Notes: a model not told the origin generated them from the letters alone. Numbered from the stretch's first letter, positions 27,181 to 35,437 are shown. The stretch is DNA of 64,000 bases from Panacagrimonas sp052389915 (GCA_052389915.1 JBQTHL010000052.1:1-64000); one strand, 5' to 3'. Made by a program: numbers and translations.

Positions 27181-27861
27181 CTGGCGGGATTTCCCGCATC
27201 GAAGATAGGGCGAGGACGCGAGCCACTTCCGGTCGGGGTAGTACGAGAACACGTATTGCCCGTCCTTGATCGTGTCGATCAGCGAACGCGCGACTTCCGG
27301 CCGTACCGCCGGGCATCCCAGGCTGCGCCCGAGCCGACCCTGGGTGCGAAGAAAAGTCGTATTCACGTACGGCGCGCCGTGCATGACGATGGCCCGCTCC
27401 TCGGCGCGGTCGTTGAAACCGGCTTCGAGGCCCTGCATGCGCATCGAATAGCCGTTGTGCCCGTCGTAGGAATGCTGCGTGCGAAACAGGCCCAGGCTCG
27501 ACGCATAGCTGCCGACGGCGTTGGAGAACGAACGCGCGTAGTTCTCGCCGGAGTTGCGGCCGTGCGCGACCAGTTCGGTGAACAGCTTGCGCCGCTCGGT
27601 GAGGTCGAACACCCACAGGCGCGGTTCGGTCGAAGGCCGCGAGTAATCGATCACGGCCAGACGCCGCGCTGCGGGCTGGCCCTGTTCGGCTGCACAGGAC
27701 GTGGCGGCAACGGCAAGCCGAATGACCTCGGGATCGGCCATCGGCGCGGTCTGGATCAGGGCGTCTTCGAGGGAGATATCGGCGGTGAGGGTCGCCGTGG
27801 AGGCCATCGAGTAGCCGCCGAGAGCCCCGATCAAAAGTGCGTAGCGGACGAAGGACGACAT
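27109..27861 (-). CDS. Murein L,D-transpeptidase-like protein (YkuD_2 type)
   Basis: A 250-residue exported protein with a signal peptide (FVRYALLIGALGGYSMAST). The catalytic-domain family motifs are present: AVIDYSRPSTEPRLWVFDL, MHGAPYVN and GRSLGCPAV with the active Cys183. Such proteins cross-link or edit peptidoglycan stems in the periplasm. Start 27861 places the signal peptide first; an upstream extension to 28038 has no support. Its 3' end overlaps the Crp/Fnr gene on the other strand. A second, unrelated L,D-transpeptidase lies just upstream on the same strand. Confidence 0.85.
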   Translation of the reverse strand: MSSFVRYALLIGALGGYSMASTATLTADISLEDALIQTAPMADPEVIRLAVAATSCAAEQGQPAARRLAVIDYSRPSTEPRLWVFDLTERRKLFTELVAHGRNSGENYARSFSNAVGSYASSLGLFRTQHSYDGHNGYSMRMQGLEAGFNDRAEERAIVMHGAPYVNTTFLRTQGRLGRSLGCPAVRPEVARSLIDTIKDGQYVFSYYPDRKWLASSPYLRCGKSRQSARRSSSPDPRQPGTLFRVRNVD

Positions 27862-27967
27862 CGCGAGTGTCTCTATGAGCGTGCCGGACCTTACCTGAGA
27901 AGAGGTGGCAGCGTTCGCAAGTGCGGCTGAGCGGTACGTATGACCGTTTGTCGCAGCCGGCGCGGGA

Positions 27968-28008
27968 TTCTCCGTTCGTGGTTCTAGAGCTTCACCACGA
28001 ACGGAGAA
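27968..28008. repeat. 15-bp perfect inverted repeat between the two L,D-transpeptidase genes
   Basis: TTCTCCGTTCGTGGT (27968-27982) pairs exactly with ACCACGAACGGAGAA (27994-28008) across an 11-base loop. It lies 26 bases beyond the stop of the larger transpeptidase gene. No T tract follows in either direction, so it may stabilise a transcript end or be a weak terminator. Confidence 0.65.
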
Positions 28009-28034
28009 CCGAGGGCGTGTGTCGGGGTAGCCTG

Positions 28035-29765
28035 TCAAAGCCCCGCAAGCTCCTGCTGCTTGAAGTCGTACCCGTAAACGTCACTGAAGAATTGCGGCAC
28101 GCCGTCCTCGTCCACGCGCGCGGTCAGATACACCAGGTGCACAGCGATCGGATTCTTCAGCATCACCTCTTCTTCCTTGCCGGCGTGCATCGCGGTCTTG
28201 ATGCGTTCGGCGGTCCACTCGGGCTGGTCGCGCAACAGGTACACCGCCAGGGCCTCCGGCTGCTCCAGCCGTACGCAGCCGTGGCTCAGGTCGCGCGTGA
28301 GCTTGTCGAACAGATTGTCCGCGGGCGTGTCATGCAGGTAGACGTTGTATCGGTTGGGGAACAGGAACTTCACATAGCCCAGCGAGTTGCTGGGTCCGGA
28401 TTTCTGTCGGAGCTGGAAGTCTGCCTCACTCTTCGCGTTCGCCCAGTCGATGCTGGAAGGGTCGATCACGATGGCCTTGCCGCCCTCGTAGCGCACCACC
28501 TCGATGTCTTTTTTCTCCAGGTAGTTGGAGTCCTTCACGATCGAGGGCCACATCTCCTTGACCTCGATGCTCTCCGGAATATTCCAGTAGGGGCTGAACA
28601 CGATCTTGGTCATCGTGTCGCTGAAGACGGGGGTGCGATGGATCGGCTGGCCCGCAATCACCCGCATTTTCAGAGGCACGGCTTCGCGCGCGTCGCGCAC
28701 CTGCATGCTGTAGCTCGCGATGTTGACAAGGATGTGGGGCGTGCCGAAATCCGCGGGCATCCAGCGCCAGCGTTCGAGGTTGAGTGCGAGCTGGCGCGCG
28801 CGCTCCGCGGCCGGCACGTTCATCGCTTCGATCATGGCCGTGCCGGGCACGCCGTCAGGGTCCATGCCGTGGCGGGATTCGAAACGGCGCACGGCTTCGC
28901 CCAGGTTTTCGTCATAGGTGTCGATGACGGCGATCTGCTTCGCGTCCGGCGTTTTTTCGGGCTGCGTCGCGTTGCGCTCCTCGAACTTGTCCTGCGCTTT
29001 CGACAGGTCTTCGTTGAACACGTTGTCGCCGCCGCGCGGTTCCTCCTGCATGTCGCCGAGGATCAGCAGATTGTTTCGCAGCGCCGCCAGGTGCGGGCTC
29101 GGCTCGCCGGCTTTCAGCTTCAGGTCCGCCGGAATGACTTGCAGTTTTCCCTCGGCGGCGATCTTGCGATAGCGCTGAAGCATCTCCCTCACGCGTGCGT
29201 ATTCCGGGTGCGGTGGAGCCAGTTCGTCTGCCAGCTTCTCCAGATCATTGCCGGCCACAGCTTTCTGCACGATGCCTGCAAGGTCGATCTCGCGCGGCGT
29301 GACGTTCCAGGTTCCGTCGATCTGCTTGGCGACGGGATGACCCAGCGCGATGTGCGAGCCGTAACGCAGCAACGTCTGGGTCAGCTCCAGCTCCAGCGCC
29401 GTCGCGGCGTTCAGATCTTTGTTGCCTTTCAGGCCCTGCACCTTGGCGGTGAGAGCATCGAACGCGTACTCCTGCGGATTCAGACCCTCGTCAGCCGACG
29501 CGGCGAGCACCGTCGTCAGGCTCTGCACCGCCGGCAGCGGCTCGCCCGCGACGATCCACGCCGGCTGGTTCTGCCGCAGCTCGTAGAACTTCCGGGTTTG
29601 ATCCCGAAGCTGCGGGTCGTCCTTGGCAGTACCGGCAGCAGCGAGCAGTGCCTTCAGGGCCTCGGATTCGCGGGCGGAAATCTCGGCCTGGCGCTGACAG
29701 CCCGCCGCGGCAAGAACCAGCAGGCATAAAAAAATTGCGCGAGCCTGGCTGCTGAAAAACGTCAT
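28035..29765 (-). CDS. L,D-transpeptidase, YcbB/LdtD-like lipoprotein
   Basis: A 576-residue protein with a lipoprotein signal (FLCLLVLAAAGC). A helical scaffold domain is followed by a peptidoglycan-binding-like segment (ENLGEAVRRFESRHGMDPDG) and the YkuD catalytic domain with YLHDTP and SHGCVRL (Cys497). YcbB enzymes form 3-3 peptidoglycan cross-links and allow growth under envelope stress or beta-lactams. The length matches E. coli YcbB, but the N-terminal membrane anchor is replaced by a lipobox. It precedes the smaller transpeptidase with a 173-base gap. Confidence 0.92.
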   Translation of the reverse strand: MTFFSSQARAIFLCLLVLAAAGCQRQAEISARESEALKALLAAAGTAKDDPQLRDQTRKFYELRQNQPAWIVAGEPLPAVQSLTTVLAASADEGLNPQEYAFDALTAKVQGLKGNKDLNAATALELELTQTLLRYGSHIALGHPVAKQIDGTWNVTPREIDLAGIVQKAVAGNDLEKLADELAPPHPEYARVREMLQRYRKIAAEGKLQVIPADLKLKAGEPSPHLAALRNNLLILGDMQEEPRGGDNVFNEDLSKAQDKFEERNATQPEKTPDAKQIAVIDTYDENLGEAVRRFESRHGMDPDGVPGTAMIEAMNVPAAERARQLALNLERWRWMPADFGTPHILVNIASYSMQVRDAREAVPLKMRVIAGQPIHRTPVFSDTMTKIVFSPYWNIPESIEVKEMWPSIVKDSNYLEKKDIEVVRYEGGKAIVIDPSSIDWANAKSEADFQLRQKSGPSNSLGYVKFLFPNRYNVYLHDTPADNLFDKLTRDLSHGCVRLEQPEALAVYLLRDQPEWTAERIKTAMHAGKEEEVMLKNPIAVHLVYLTARVDEDGVPQFFSDVYGYDFKQQELAGL

Positions 29766-29868
29766 TCATTCACTCCGTAGTTTGTGGCCGCTGGCCTACC
29801 AGCATGCGTGATATCGGTGTTCTTCTCTGCCGGTTAGCGCACCTAGGAAGTCGCGCAGCAACAACCCT

Positions 29869-29902
29869 GTAGGTCGGTGCAGGTCGGGCTTCAGCCGACA
29901 CC
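29869..29902. repeat. Possible single REP-like hairpin
   Basis: TGTAGGTCGGTGCAGGTCGG, then GCTTCAGCCGACACC, forms an imperfect GTCGG/CCGAC hairpin and shares the TGTAGG start with the REP doublets. Only one half is present, so this is tentative. Confidence 0.4.
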
Positions 29903-29936
29903 CTGACGTGCACGGGTTGCTCCGTCGTCATGCGCT

Positions 29937-29952
29937 GTGTGGTACAGCGAAC
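29937..29952 (+). promoter_or_regulatory. Crp/Fnr-type palindrome upstream of the second Crp/Fnr gene
   Basis: TGTGTGGTACAGCGAA aligns with the sites at 30758 and 32083 and with the minus-strand reading of 26288. It lies 68 bases before the GTG start of the regulator. Confidence 0.45.
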
Positions 29953-30020
29953 CGACCACCGAGAAACCAGCGATCACACTTCCGAGCTGGTCATCCCGCG
30001 TATCTTTTTAGGAGAGTGAA

Positions 30021-30728
30021 GTGCCTGCTGCAAGCGCCGCGCCTGTCGTCAACCGCTTGATCGAGGGACTGCCACGCGCGGAGCGAAAAAAGCTTCTGGA
30101 CCGATGCGAAACGGTCGATCTGGTTTTCGGCACTGTTCTGTGCGAGCCCGACCAGCCCTTTCGTCACGTTCACTTTCCGCTGTCAGGGTTTATTTCCCTG
30201 GTCGCGCCGCTGACCGGCCATCAACCGCTGGAAATGGGCCTGATCGGCAACGAGGGCGTGCTCGGCGCAACCCTGGTGCTGGGGGTTAACGAAGTGCCGC
30301 TGCGCGCCCTGGTGCAGGGTTCGGGTAGCGCCTTGCGCATGACCACCGTGCAGTTTCGGAAGGAACTGCACGGTAGCCCCGCCTTGCTGCGCATCCTCAA
30401 TCGGTACCTGTACGTCCTGATGGCGCAGCTCGCGCAAACCGCGGGCTGCACCCGTTTCCACGAGGTCGAGGCGCGGCTGTCGCGCTGGCTGCTGATGACG
30501 CACGACCGCGCCCATGCCGACCATTTCCATCTCACGCACGATTTCCTCGCCGGCATGCTCGGCGTGCGCAGGAGCGGCATCACCATCGCCGCTGGTGCGT
30601 TGCAGGATCGCGGTCTCATCAGTTACACCCGCGGCGAGATCAGCATTATCGACCGCAAGGGCCTGGAGGCGGCGTCCTGCGAGTGCTACGCCGCGGTCAT
30701 CGAGGACTATGCGCGGCTGTTCGCGTAG
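30021..30728 (+). CDS. Crp/Fnr-family transcriptional regulator (second copy)
   Basis: A 235-residue paralogue of the regulator at 26380. The sensor barrel has FRHVHFPLSGFISLVAPL and IGNEGVLGATLVLG. The winged helix has HDFLAGMLGVRRSGITIAAG, so the recognition helix (RRSGI) differs by little from the first copy and both may bind the same palindrome. No Fnr cysteine set is seen. AGGAGA precedes the GTG start by 7 bases. It is followed by the orphan histidine kinase, and all share the same upstream motif. Confidence 0.9.
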   Translation: MPAASAAPVVNRLIEGLPRAERKKLLDRCETVDLVFGTVLCEPDQPFRHVHFPLSGFISLVAPLTGHQPLEMGLIGNEGVLGATLVLGVNEVPLRALVQGSGSALRMTTVQFRKELHGSPALLRILNRYLYVLMAQLAQTAGCTRFHEVEARLSRWLLMTHDRAHADHFHLTHDFLAGMLGVRRSGITIAAGALQDRGLISYTRGEISIIDRKGLEAASCECYAAVIEDYARLFA

Positions 30729-30757
30729 CGGACCTGAGGCGCAATCCATATCCATCC

Positions 30758-30773
30758 GTGCGGTACTGAACAG
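30758..30773 (+). promoter_or_regulatory. Crp/Fnr-type palindrome upstream of the histidine kinase
   Basis: CGTGCGGTACTGAACA shares GTGCGGTAC with the other three sites. If the protein binds about 41 bases before the transcription start, transcription would begin near 30807. This supports translation of the kinase from 30876 and not from the GTG at 30798. Confidence 0.45.
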
Positions 30774-30875
30774 ACGGTCATAGTAGCGCCGGGCATTGTG
30801 CAGTCTCGTGAAGGCACGACAGTGCTTTTTGCCCGGCCCCTCTTGAAAAGGCCTTCTGCACGGTGGGAAAACCTG

Positions 30876-32066
30876 ATGGGAAACGCCATGACCGTAACTC
30901 GCCAGCAGCACGCGTCTTCACTGGACGCTCCCGCAGCATCCGGCACCGCACGCTCAGTCGAAATCGAGAACGTGGATCGCCTTTGCGCCATGGCCGCTGC
31001 CTTGCTCGAAGTGCCTTTCGTCACCGTGGTCTGGGGTGCCGACGGCGCGCGCTCGCAGCAACATTCCTGGGTTCGCGAAGACAGCGAGCACCCCGCCCAC
31101 CTGGAGGTGATTCGGTTGCTGTGCTCGAACACGGTGCTCGGCGCCGTCCCCGTGACGATCGACGATATCCATCTTTCGCCGGTATTCAGCGCACTGCTCA
31201 CTGCCAGGGCCTCGACCATCCGGGCTTGCGCGGGCGTGCCATTGATGACGCCGGCCGACCAGTTGATCGGGCACCTGTTCGCGATGGACCTGGTCACCCG
31301 CCCCTGGACCGAACGCGAGTTGAGCGTGCTCACCACCGTATGCCGGCTGGTGGCGCTGGCGATCAAGCTCGCCGACGGCGCATCCGAGTCGGACCATAGA
31401 GCCGACGCCTTCTCGAACAAGTTCGAGGCGCAGGAAGATCTGCTCGCCGAAATTGCGCACGATCTGCGGCAACCGCTGGCCCTGATTTCGAACTGCGGAG
31501 AACTGCTGGCGCGCGAAGACCTGCCGCAACGTCATCGGCATGGGGAGACCTTGCGCAAGGGCGTGCGGACCATGAGCACCCTGATCGACGAAATGCTCAC
31601 GGCCAAGCCTTCGGCGAGCCTGGAGCTGCGGCATATGGACCCCGTGTCCATGGTCCGCGAGGCGGTCCATCACCTCATGCCGCTGGCCGCGCGCCATGGT
31701 TTGTCCATCGAAGGCTCGGTAGAGGAGGGCTTGCCCGCCATCCACTGCGATCTGGTCAAGGTGGAGCGCGTCTATTCGAACCTGATCGGCAACGCCATCA
31801 AGTTTGCGGCGCCGTCGAGCACCATTCGTCTCAGCGGCCGCCGAGTCGCCGAGGGCGTGCAGTTTTCCGTGAGCAACAACGGGTTGGATATTTTTGCCCC
31901 GGACGTCAGCAAGGTTTTCGAACGCCGATGGCAGGCGACGCAGGAAGGCGAAGGGCGCGGCCTGGGGCTGGCGATCGTGAAGAAACTCGTCGAGGCCCAC
32001 GGCGGTTCGGTCGGTGTTCGCAGCGAGGCGGGCACGACGGCGTTCTGGTTCACGCTTCCGGTCTGA
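30876..32066 (+). CDS. GAF-domain sensor histidine kinase (orphan)
   Basis: A 396-residue soluble kinase. Residues about 25-165 form a GAF domain (ENVDRLCAMAAALLEVPFVT, then VPLMTPADQLIGHLFAMD), typical of small-molecule or chromophore sensors; no bacteriophytochrome Cys is obvious. The H box is EIAHDLRQP (His195), the N box NLIGNAIKFA, and the G box EGRGLGLAIVKKL. There is no membrane segment and no response-regulator gene nearby, so its partner is encoded elsewhere. Starts at 30798 (GTG), 30876 and 30888 are possible; the promoter motif upstream favours one of the two ATGs. Confidence 0.9.
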   Translation: MGNAMTVTRQQHASSLDAPAASGTARSVEIENVDRLCAMAAALLEVPFVTVVWGADGARSQQHSWVREDSEHPAHLEVIRLLCSNTVLGAVPVTIDDIHLSPVFSALLTARASTIRACAGVPLMTPADQLIGHLFAMDLVTRPWTERELSVLTTVCRLVALAIKLADGASESDHRADAFSNKFEAQEDLLAEIAHDLRQPLALISNCGELLAREDLPQRHRHGETLRKGVRTMSTLIDEMLTAKPSASLELRHMDPVSMVREAVHHLMPLAARHGLSIEGSVEEGLPAIHCDLVKVERVYSNLIGNAIKFAAPSSTIRLSGRRVAEGVQFSVSNNGLDIFAPDVSKVFERRWQATQEGEGRGLGLAIVKKLVEAHGGSVGVRSEAGTTAFWFTLPV

Positions 32067-32082
32067 GAAAGAAATTCCGTTG

Positions 32083-32098
32083 TGTGCGGTACAGCACA
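32083..32098 (+). promoter_or_regulatory. Crp/Fnr-type palindrome in front of a non-coding stretch
   Basis: TGTGCGGTACAGCACA is the most symmetrical of the four related sites. It begins 16 bases after the kinase stop and has no protein gene downstream on the plus strand. What follows is a structured region ending in a strong terminator (32222-32258). A possible -10 element (TTAGTA at 32124-32129) is at a suitable distance. Confidence 0.5.
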
Positions 32099-32135
32099 GA
32101 ACTCGTTTTTCCGAAGGCGCAACTTAGTACTCGTT

Positions 32136-32258
32136 GGCGCGAACCCCGAATCCGTACCTCTCCCTCCTGTTGTAGTCGCTTGTTCCCCACGAGCGATTCC
32201 CGGTGCGGATTCGGACCTTGTCCGCTGGTGCAGCACTGCACCAGCGGATTTTCTTTTT
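32136..32258 (+). ncRNA. Candidate small regulatory RNA
   Basis: A transcript from about 32136 would fold into three elements. A 13-bp long-range stem joins 32146-32158 (CCGAATCCGTACC) to 32202-32214 (GGTGCGGATTCGG). Enclosed within it is a hairpin TCGCTTGT/ACGAGCGA with a TCCCC loop (32176-32196), and the RNA ends in a textbook terminator. The exposed segment 32159-32175 reads TCTCCCTCCTGTTGTAG, a CU-rich, anti-Shine-Dalgarno-like stretch as used by many mRNA-binding sRNAs. A Crp/Fnr-type site lies upstream at 32083. No reading frame of note is present. The 5' end is estimated. The alternative is that this is simply the 3' untranslated region of the kinase. Confidence 0.5.
32222..32258 (+). 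terminator. Strong Rho-independent terminator
   Basis: CCGCTGGTGCA (32222-32232) pairs perfectly with TGCACCAGCGG (32237-32247) around GCAC, followed by ATTTTCTTTTT. The T tract is on the plus strand only, so it ends a rightward transcript just before the stop of the convergent gene at 32261. Confidence 0.92.
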
Positions 32259-32260
32259 CC

Positions 32261-33157
32261 TCAACCTTCTTTTGCTTTTATGTCCGGGGCCTGCTGGCGC
32301 TCGATTTCCTTGCGTTTGATTTCGAGATACTCGGCGCGTTCGAGCTCGCTCAATTGCAGCGGATATAGCTCTACCTTGGCATGCCAGTCGCTTAGGCGTT
32401 TTTCCAGCCGCTGCGGCGCCGGTACCGATAGCGCTTCCAGGTAGGTCTCGATCGCCAGGTAATAGCGCATGGTGTTGCGCTCGATCACGCCGCGCTCGCC
32501 TCCGATATAGACCGGCCCGCCGTCGTCCTCGCGCCCGACGACGCTGAAGCCCACCTTGTTGCGTCCGCTCGTCGCCAAGTACCCGCGCAGGGCCAGGCGG
32601 GCCGCAAAGCCGGTGGTGTACGAATAGGACATATGCAGGAAGCTTCGTGGCGCATCGAGCTTCACTGCCTCGAGCACGATGCGATAGCGGCTGGTGCCGA
32701 GCGGTCCCTTGTCCGCGCTCAGCATCACCTGCAAATAGTCGGGCGTGGTCTCAACTACCTTGTAGAGAAATTCGAGCCGCTGCGCATCCTCCAGCGGCTG
32801 GTCGTGCTTGCGTCCGACGATCACACGAAGCACGTCGCCGGCCTTCGAAGAAGAAGGGATGCAGGCCTTGACGTTGAATTGCAGAATCAGGATGTCGCAC
32901 CAGGCCTCCATGCTCTGAAGCGCCTTGCCGACAACAGAGAAGGGTTGTTCCATCCGCGCGTACACGCCGCCTGCCAGATCGCCGGAGTCCTCGCTCGATA
33001 CCAGATGCAGTGGACGCTGGAACGGGCTGCTCTTGAGGGGTTCGCGCAAGGCCGCGTGCCTGGCCTCGAGCGATGCGGCGTCCTGCGCCTGTACCGGCGG
33101 TACGACGGCCAGGGCGCAGAACAGCGCGAGTCGAACCAGGGGGCGGGAATGGTTCAC
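32261..33157 (-). CDS. Exported protein of unknown function, last gene of the pigment-cluster operon
   Basis: A 298-residue protein with a signal peptide (RPLVRLALFCALAVVPPVQA). The mature part has no family I can name. It shows SLEARHAALREPLKSSPFQ, YARMEQPFSVVGKALQSMEAWCDILILQFNVKAC, and a C-terminal charged helix (ERAEYLEIKRKEIERQQ). The GTG at 33157 overlaps the MipA-gene stop as GTGA and gives a clean signal peptide; an ATG at 33181 is the alternative. It is the distal end of a continuous chain of overlapping genes that begins at 43276, so co-expression with the pigment genes is likely. Confidence 0.72.
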   Translation of the reverse strand: MNHSRPLVRLALFCALAVVPPVQAQDAASLEARHAALREPLKSSPFQRPLHLVSSEDSGDLAGGVYARMEQPFSVVGKALQSMEAWCDILILQFNVKACIPSSSKAGDVLRVIVGRKHDQPLEDAQRLEFLYKVVETTPDYLQVMLSADKGPLGTSRYRIVLEAVKLDAPRSFLHMSYSYTTGFAARLALRGYLATSGRNKVGFSVVGREDDGGPVYIGGERGVIERNTMRYYLAIETYLEALSVPAPQRLEKRLSDWHAKVELYPLQLSELERAEYLEIKRKEIERQQAPDIKAKEG

Positions 33158-33993
33158 GGCTTGGACTGCGGCAACTCCCATTCCCAGCTCTTGAACGTGT
33201 AGAAAACGCCGATTGCGACGACCGTGCTGCTATCGGTTTCCACCAGCGGGCTGTCACGCATGACCGAGCCGCCCAGCGCGTCGTGCGTAATGCCCAGACC
33301 GATGCGCCATTTGTGTCGGCGCAGACCCAGGTAGGCCGTGGCGCGCGCACCGCTGTAACCGCCACCGACGTCATAGGCCGGCCGCTCAAGTGTCGCGAAC
33401 CGCTCCTCGACCGCATAGAAGTAGCGGTGATACTTGCTCGAAGCCCACAGCGGGCCGGCGCCGGCGCCGGTCTCGACCTTCCAGCCGCCTTGCGTCCAGT
33501 CGCGACGAAAACGCAGATGCGGATAGGCCAGCCAGCCGATGCCCTCGGCTTCCTTGAAATCCGCCGCCGCCACCGCGCGCACCGGCAGCCGCAAATCCCA
33601 GGTGCCGCCGGCCTCGCCGAGACGCCAGTCCAGCGAAGGTCCAATCTCGAAGGTCGGCAGCAACTCCGGCATGCCGCGGCGCACGGAATCCTGGCTGTCG
33701 TCGCCGGGCAGCGAGGCCGATGCGCTCAGTCCCAAGTGCAGCTTTTCGGTCTGGAACAGTCGTGCCACCAAGCCGTCGCGCGAGAGCTGCAAGCGCTCGC
33801 TGTGGTAGGCCAAGTAGGGCGTCGGCAACACGAGGGTGCCGACCTCCCCCGAGCCGCGATAGTCGGGCCGTGTGAGCGAGGCCACACCCGCGCCCAGATC
33901 CAGGCGCGTCGGCTCCGGCTTGGGCGCTGCCGCGCCCGTGAGCACGAGCAGCGCCGCGGCGCAGAAGATCAGGCGACGCGTGGTTTTCGGCAT
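33154..33993 (-). CDS. MipA/OmpV-family outer-membrane protein
   Basis: A 279-residue exported barrel protein. Signal peptide RRLIFCAAALLVLTGAAA, then LDLGAGVASLTRPDYRGS, the family opening, followed by repeated aromatic strands and ending FKSWEWELPQSKP. MipA/OmpV proteins are outer-membrane scaffolds or channels linked to peptidoglycan synthesis complexes or osmotic response. The start overlaps the methyltransferase gene by 25 bases and the stop overlaps the next gene, so expression is coupled. Confidence 0.82.
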   Translation of the reverse strand: MPKTTRRLIFCAAALLVLTGAAAPKPEPTRLDLGAGVASLTRPDYRGSGEVGTLVLPTPYLAYHSERLQLSRDGLVARLFQTEKLHLGLSASASLPGDDSQDSVRRGMPELLPTFEIGPSLDWRLGEAGGTWDLRLPVRAVAAADFKEAEGIGWLAYPHLRFRRDWTQGGWKVETGAGAGPLWASSKYHRYFYAVEERFATLERPAYDVGGGYSGARATAYLGLRRHKWRIGLGITHDALGGSVMRDSPLVETDSSTVVAIGVFYTFKSWEWELPQSKP

Positions 33994-34721
33994 AACAAGA
34001 TGATCTCGGCGACGTCGTCCCCGGCTGCGAGTCCCGCCACCAGGCTGAGTTTTTTCTGGAAGCGCAGTCCCAGCGGCATGAACACCCGGTTGTACCACCA
34101 CATCGCGCGTTCGCGCCGGTGCACCAGCGCCCACATTCCCAGGTCGAGCAGGCGCGAAGACTTGGGTTGCATGCCGTAGACCGCGCTCTGCTCCACGATG
34201 AATCCGTGCTCGTCGAGCTTGGAAGCAAGCGCTTGCGGGTCGTAGCGGCGACGGTGGCCGACGAAGTCGTCGAACGCGGTCCACATCGCGGGATGCAGCG
34301 GCACCGACAGCAGAAAAGCCGCGCCCGGCGCGGCCACGCGCGACAGTTCCGACAGCGCGCCGTCGTCGTCGTCGACGTGTTCGACGATGTCCAGCGCGCA
34401 GACCAGTTCGAAGGCGCCGTCGGGAAACGGCAACGCAGTGATATTGCCTTGCACCGCGTTACCGCCATGCTCGCGCAGGCGTACGAGCGCCGGCACGCTG
34501 ATATCGACGAACTGCGTGCCCGCGATCGGCAAGCGCGGCCGCAGGCCAGGGGCTACTTCGAGCCGGCGCGGCGACTGTGCAGTCAGCTCTTGCACCAGCG
34601 GCCAGGTGTTGAAACGCTCGGGTGCAACAAGCTGCGAATCGCGCCACAGCGGGTCGTAAAATTTGCGGTTCGTGTCGAGCAGTTCTGACTCGCTGCGAAA
34701 CTGGAGAGTGGGTGGATTCAT
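33969..34721 (-). CDS. Class I SAM-dependent methyltransferase
   Basis: A 250-residue methyltransferase of the UbiE/Methyltransf_11 type. The SAM pocket shows RRLEVAPGLRPRLP (motif I, less canonical), FVDIS, and CALDIVEHVDDDDGALSELSRV (motifs II-III), with a WWYNRVFMPLGLRFQKK tail. The substrate is unknown. Placement inside the aryl-polyene operon allows O-methylation of the aryl head group or of a lipid carrier, as aryl-polyenes of other bacteria can be methylated; this is inference. Start 34721 overlaps the PAP2 stop by 4 bases (ATGA). Confidence 0.85.
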   Translation of the reverse strand: MNPPTLQFRSESELLDTNRKFYDPLWRDSQLVAPERFNTWPLVQELTAQSPRRLEVAPGLRPRLPIAGTQFVDISVPALVRLREHGGNAVQGNITALPFPDGAFELVCALDIVEHVDDDDGALSELSRVAAPGAAFLLSVPLHPAMWTAFDDFVGHRRRYDPQALASKLDEHGFIVEQSAVYGMQPKSSRLLDLGMWALVHRRERAMWWYNRVFMPLGLRFQKKLSLVAGLAAGDDVAEIILLCRKPRVA

Positions 34722-35437
34722 GTGCCGGCGACACTAGCACTTCGCTTCTGAACGGCCGCGCGCCAACGCGCATGCAGCATCGCTGCCACCCAGCCCAGCG
34801 CAACGCCGGCGATCACATCCACCGCGACGTGCTGGCGCGTCGCCAGCGTCGAGTACACGATTCCGCAGCCCCAGATCGCGCTGAGCATCCGCAACCAGTC
34901 GGGCGCGTTTGCACGGCGCAGCAGCCGGTCCAGCCAGATCGCCGTGAACACGGCAAAAGCAGCGTGCAGCGAGGGCAGGGCGTTGCCGACATCGTCGGCT
35001 GCGATGATGGAACCGAGCGGCGGATACTGCGTCCAGTCGAACGTCGTGCCCGGACTCGCGGTCGGCCACAGCAGGAACACCAGCATCCCCGCCAGGCTCA
35101 GCGCGACCATTGCCAGGTAATAGTCGAGCAACTCGCGCCGGTCGATCAGCAGGCCGGGCGCCAGCGCGACGTACGGCCACAGCGAAACATACAGCCACAG
35201 CGCACCCGGCCAGAATGCAATCCAGCGGTCTATCGGCGTCACCGGCATGAGCGTGACCGGCCACAGCGGAAACTTGAGCAGCAGGAAATAGCCGAGGAAA
35301 AATCCGCCCGCGATCAGGCAGGCCGCGAGCGTCTTGAGCACCGCGTGAGCCTTGAGTCCTTCCCAGAGTTGGTGAGCCCAGCCGGAATGCGTTGCCCGGT
35401 CCGGTTTGCGGATGACGGGAGTCGCAGCGCGAATCAC
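34718..35437 (-). CDS. PAP2-superfamily membrane phosphatase
   Basis: A 239-residue protein with about six membrane helices. Phosphatase motif C2 is PSLHAAF and C3 is ATRQHVAVDVIAG (Arg, His and Asp of the catalytic set). The C1 KxxxxxxRP motif is not evident, as in the Aur1/PAP2_3 subgroup. It probably removes phosphate from a lipid or isoprenyl phosphate at the membrane. The GTG at 35437 overlaps the deacetylase stop (GTGA), which decides the start. Confidence 0.85.
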   Translation of the reverse strand: MIRAATPVIRKPDRATHSGWAHQLWEGLKAHAVLKTLAACLIAGGFFLGYFLLLKFPLWPVTLMPVTPIDRWIAFWPGALWLYVSLWPYVALAPGLLIDRRELLDYYLAMVALSLAGMLVFLLWPTASPGTTFDWTQYPPLGSIIAADDVGNALPSLHAAFAVFTAIWLDRLLRRANAPDWLRMLSAIWGCGIVYSTLATRQHVAVDVIAGVALGWVAAMLHARWRAAVQKRSASVAGT

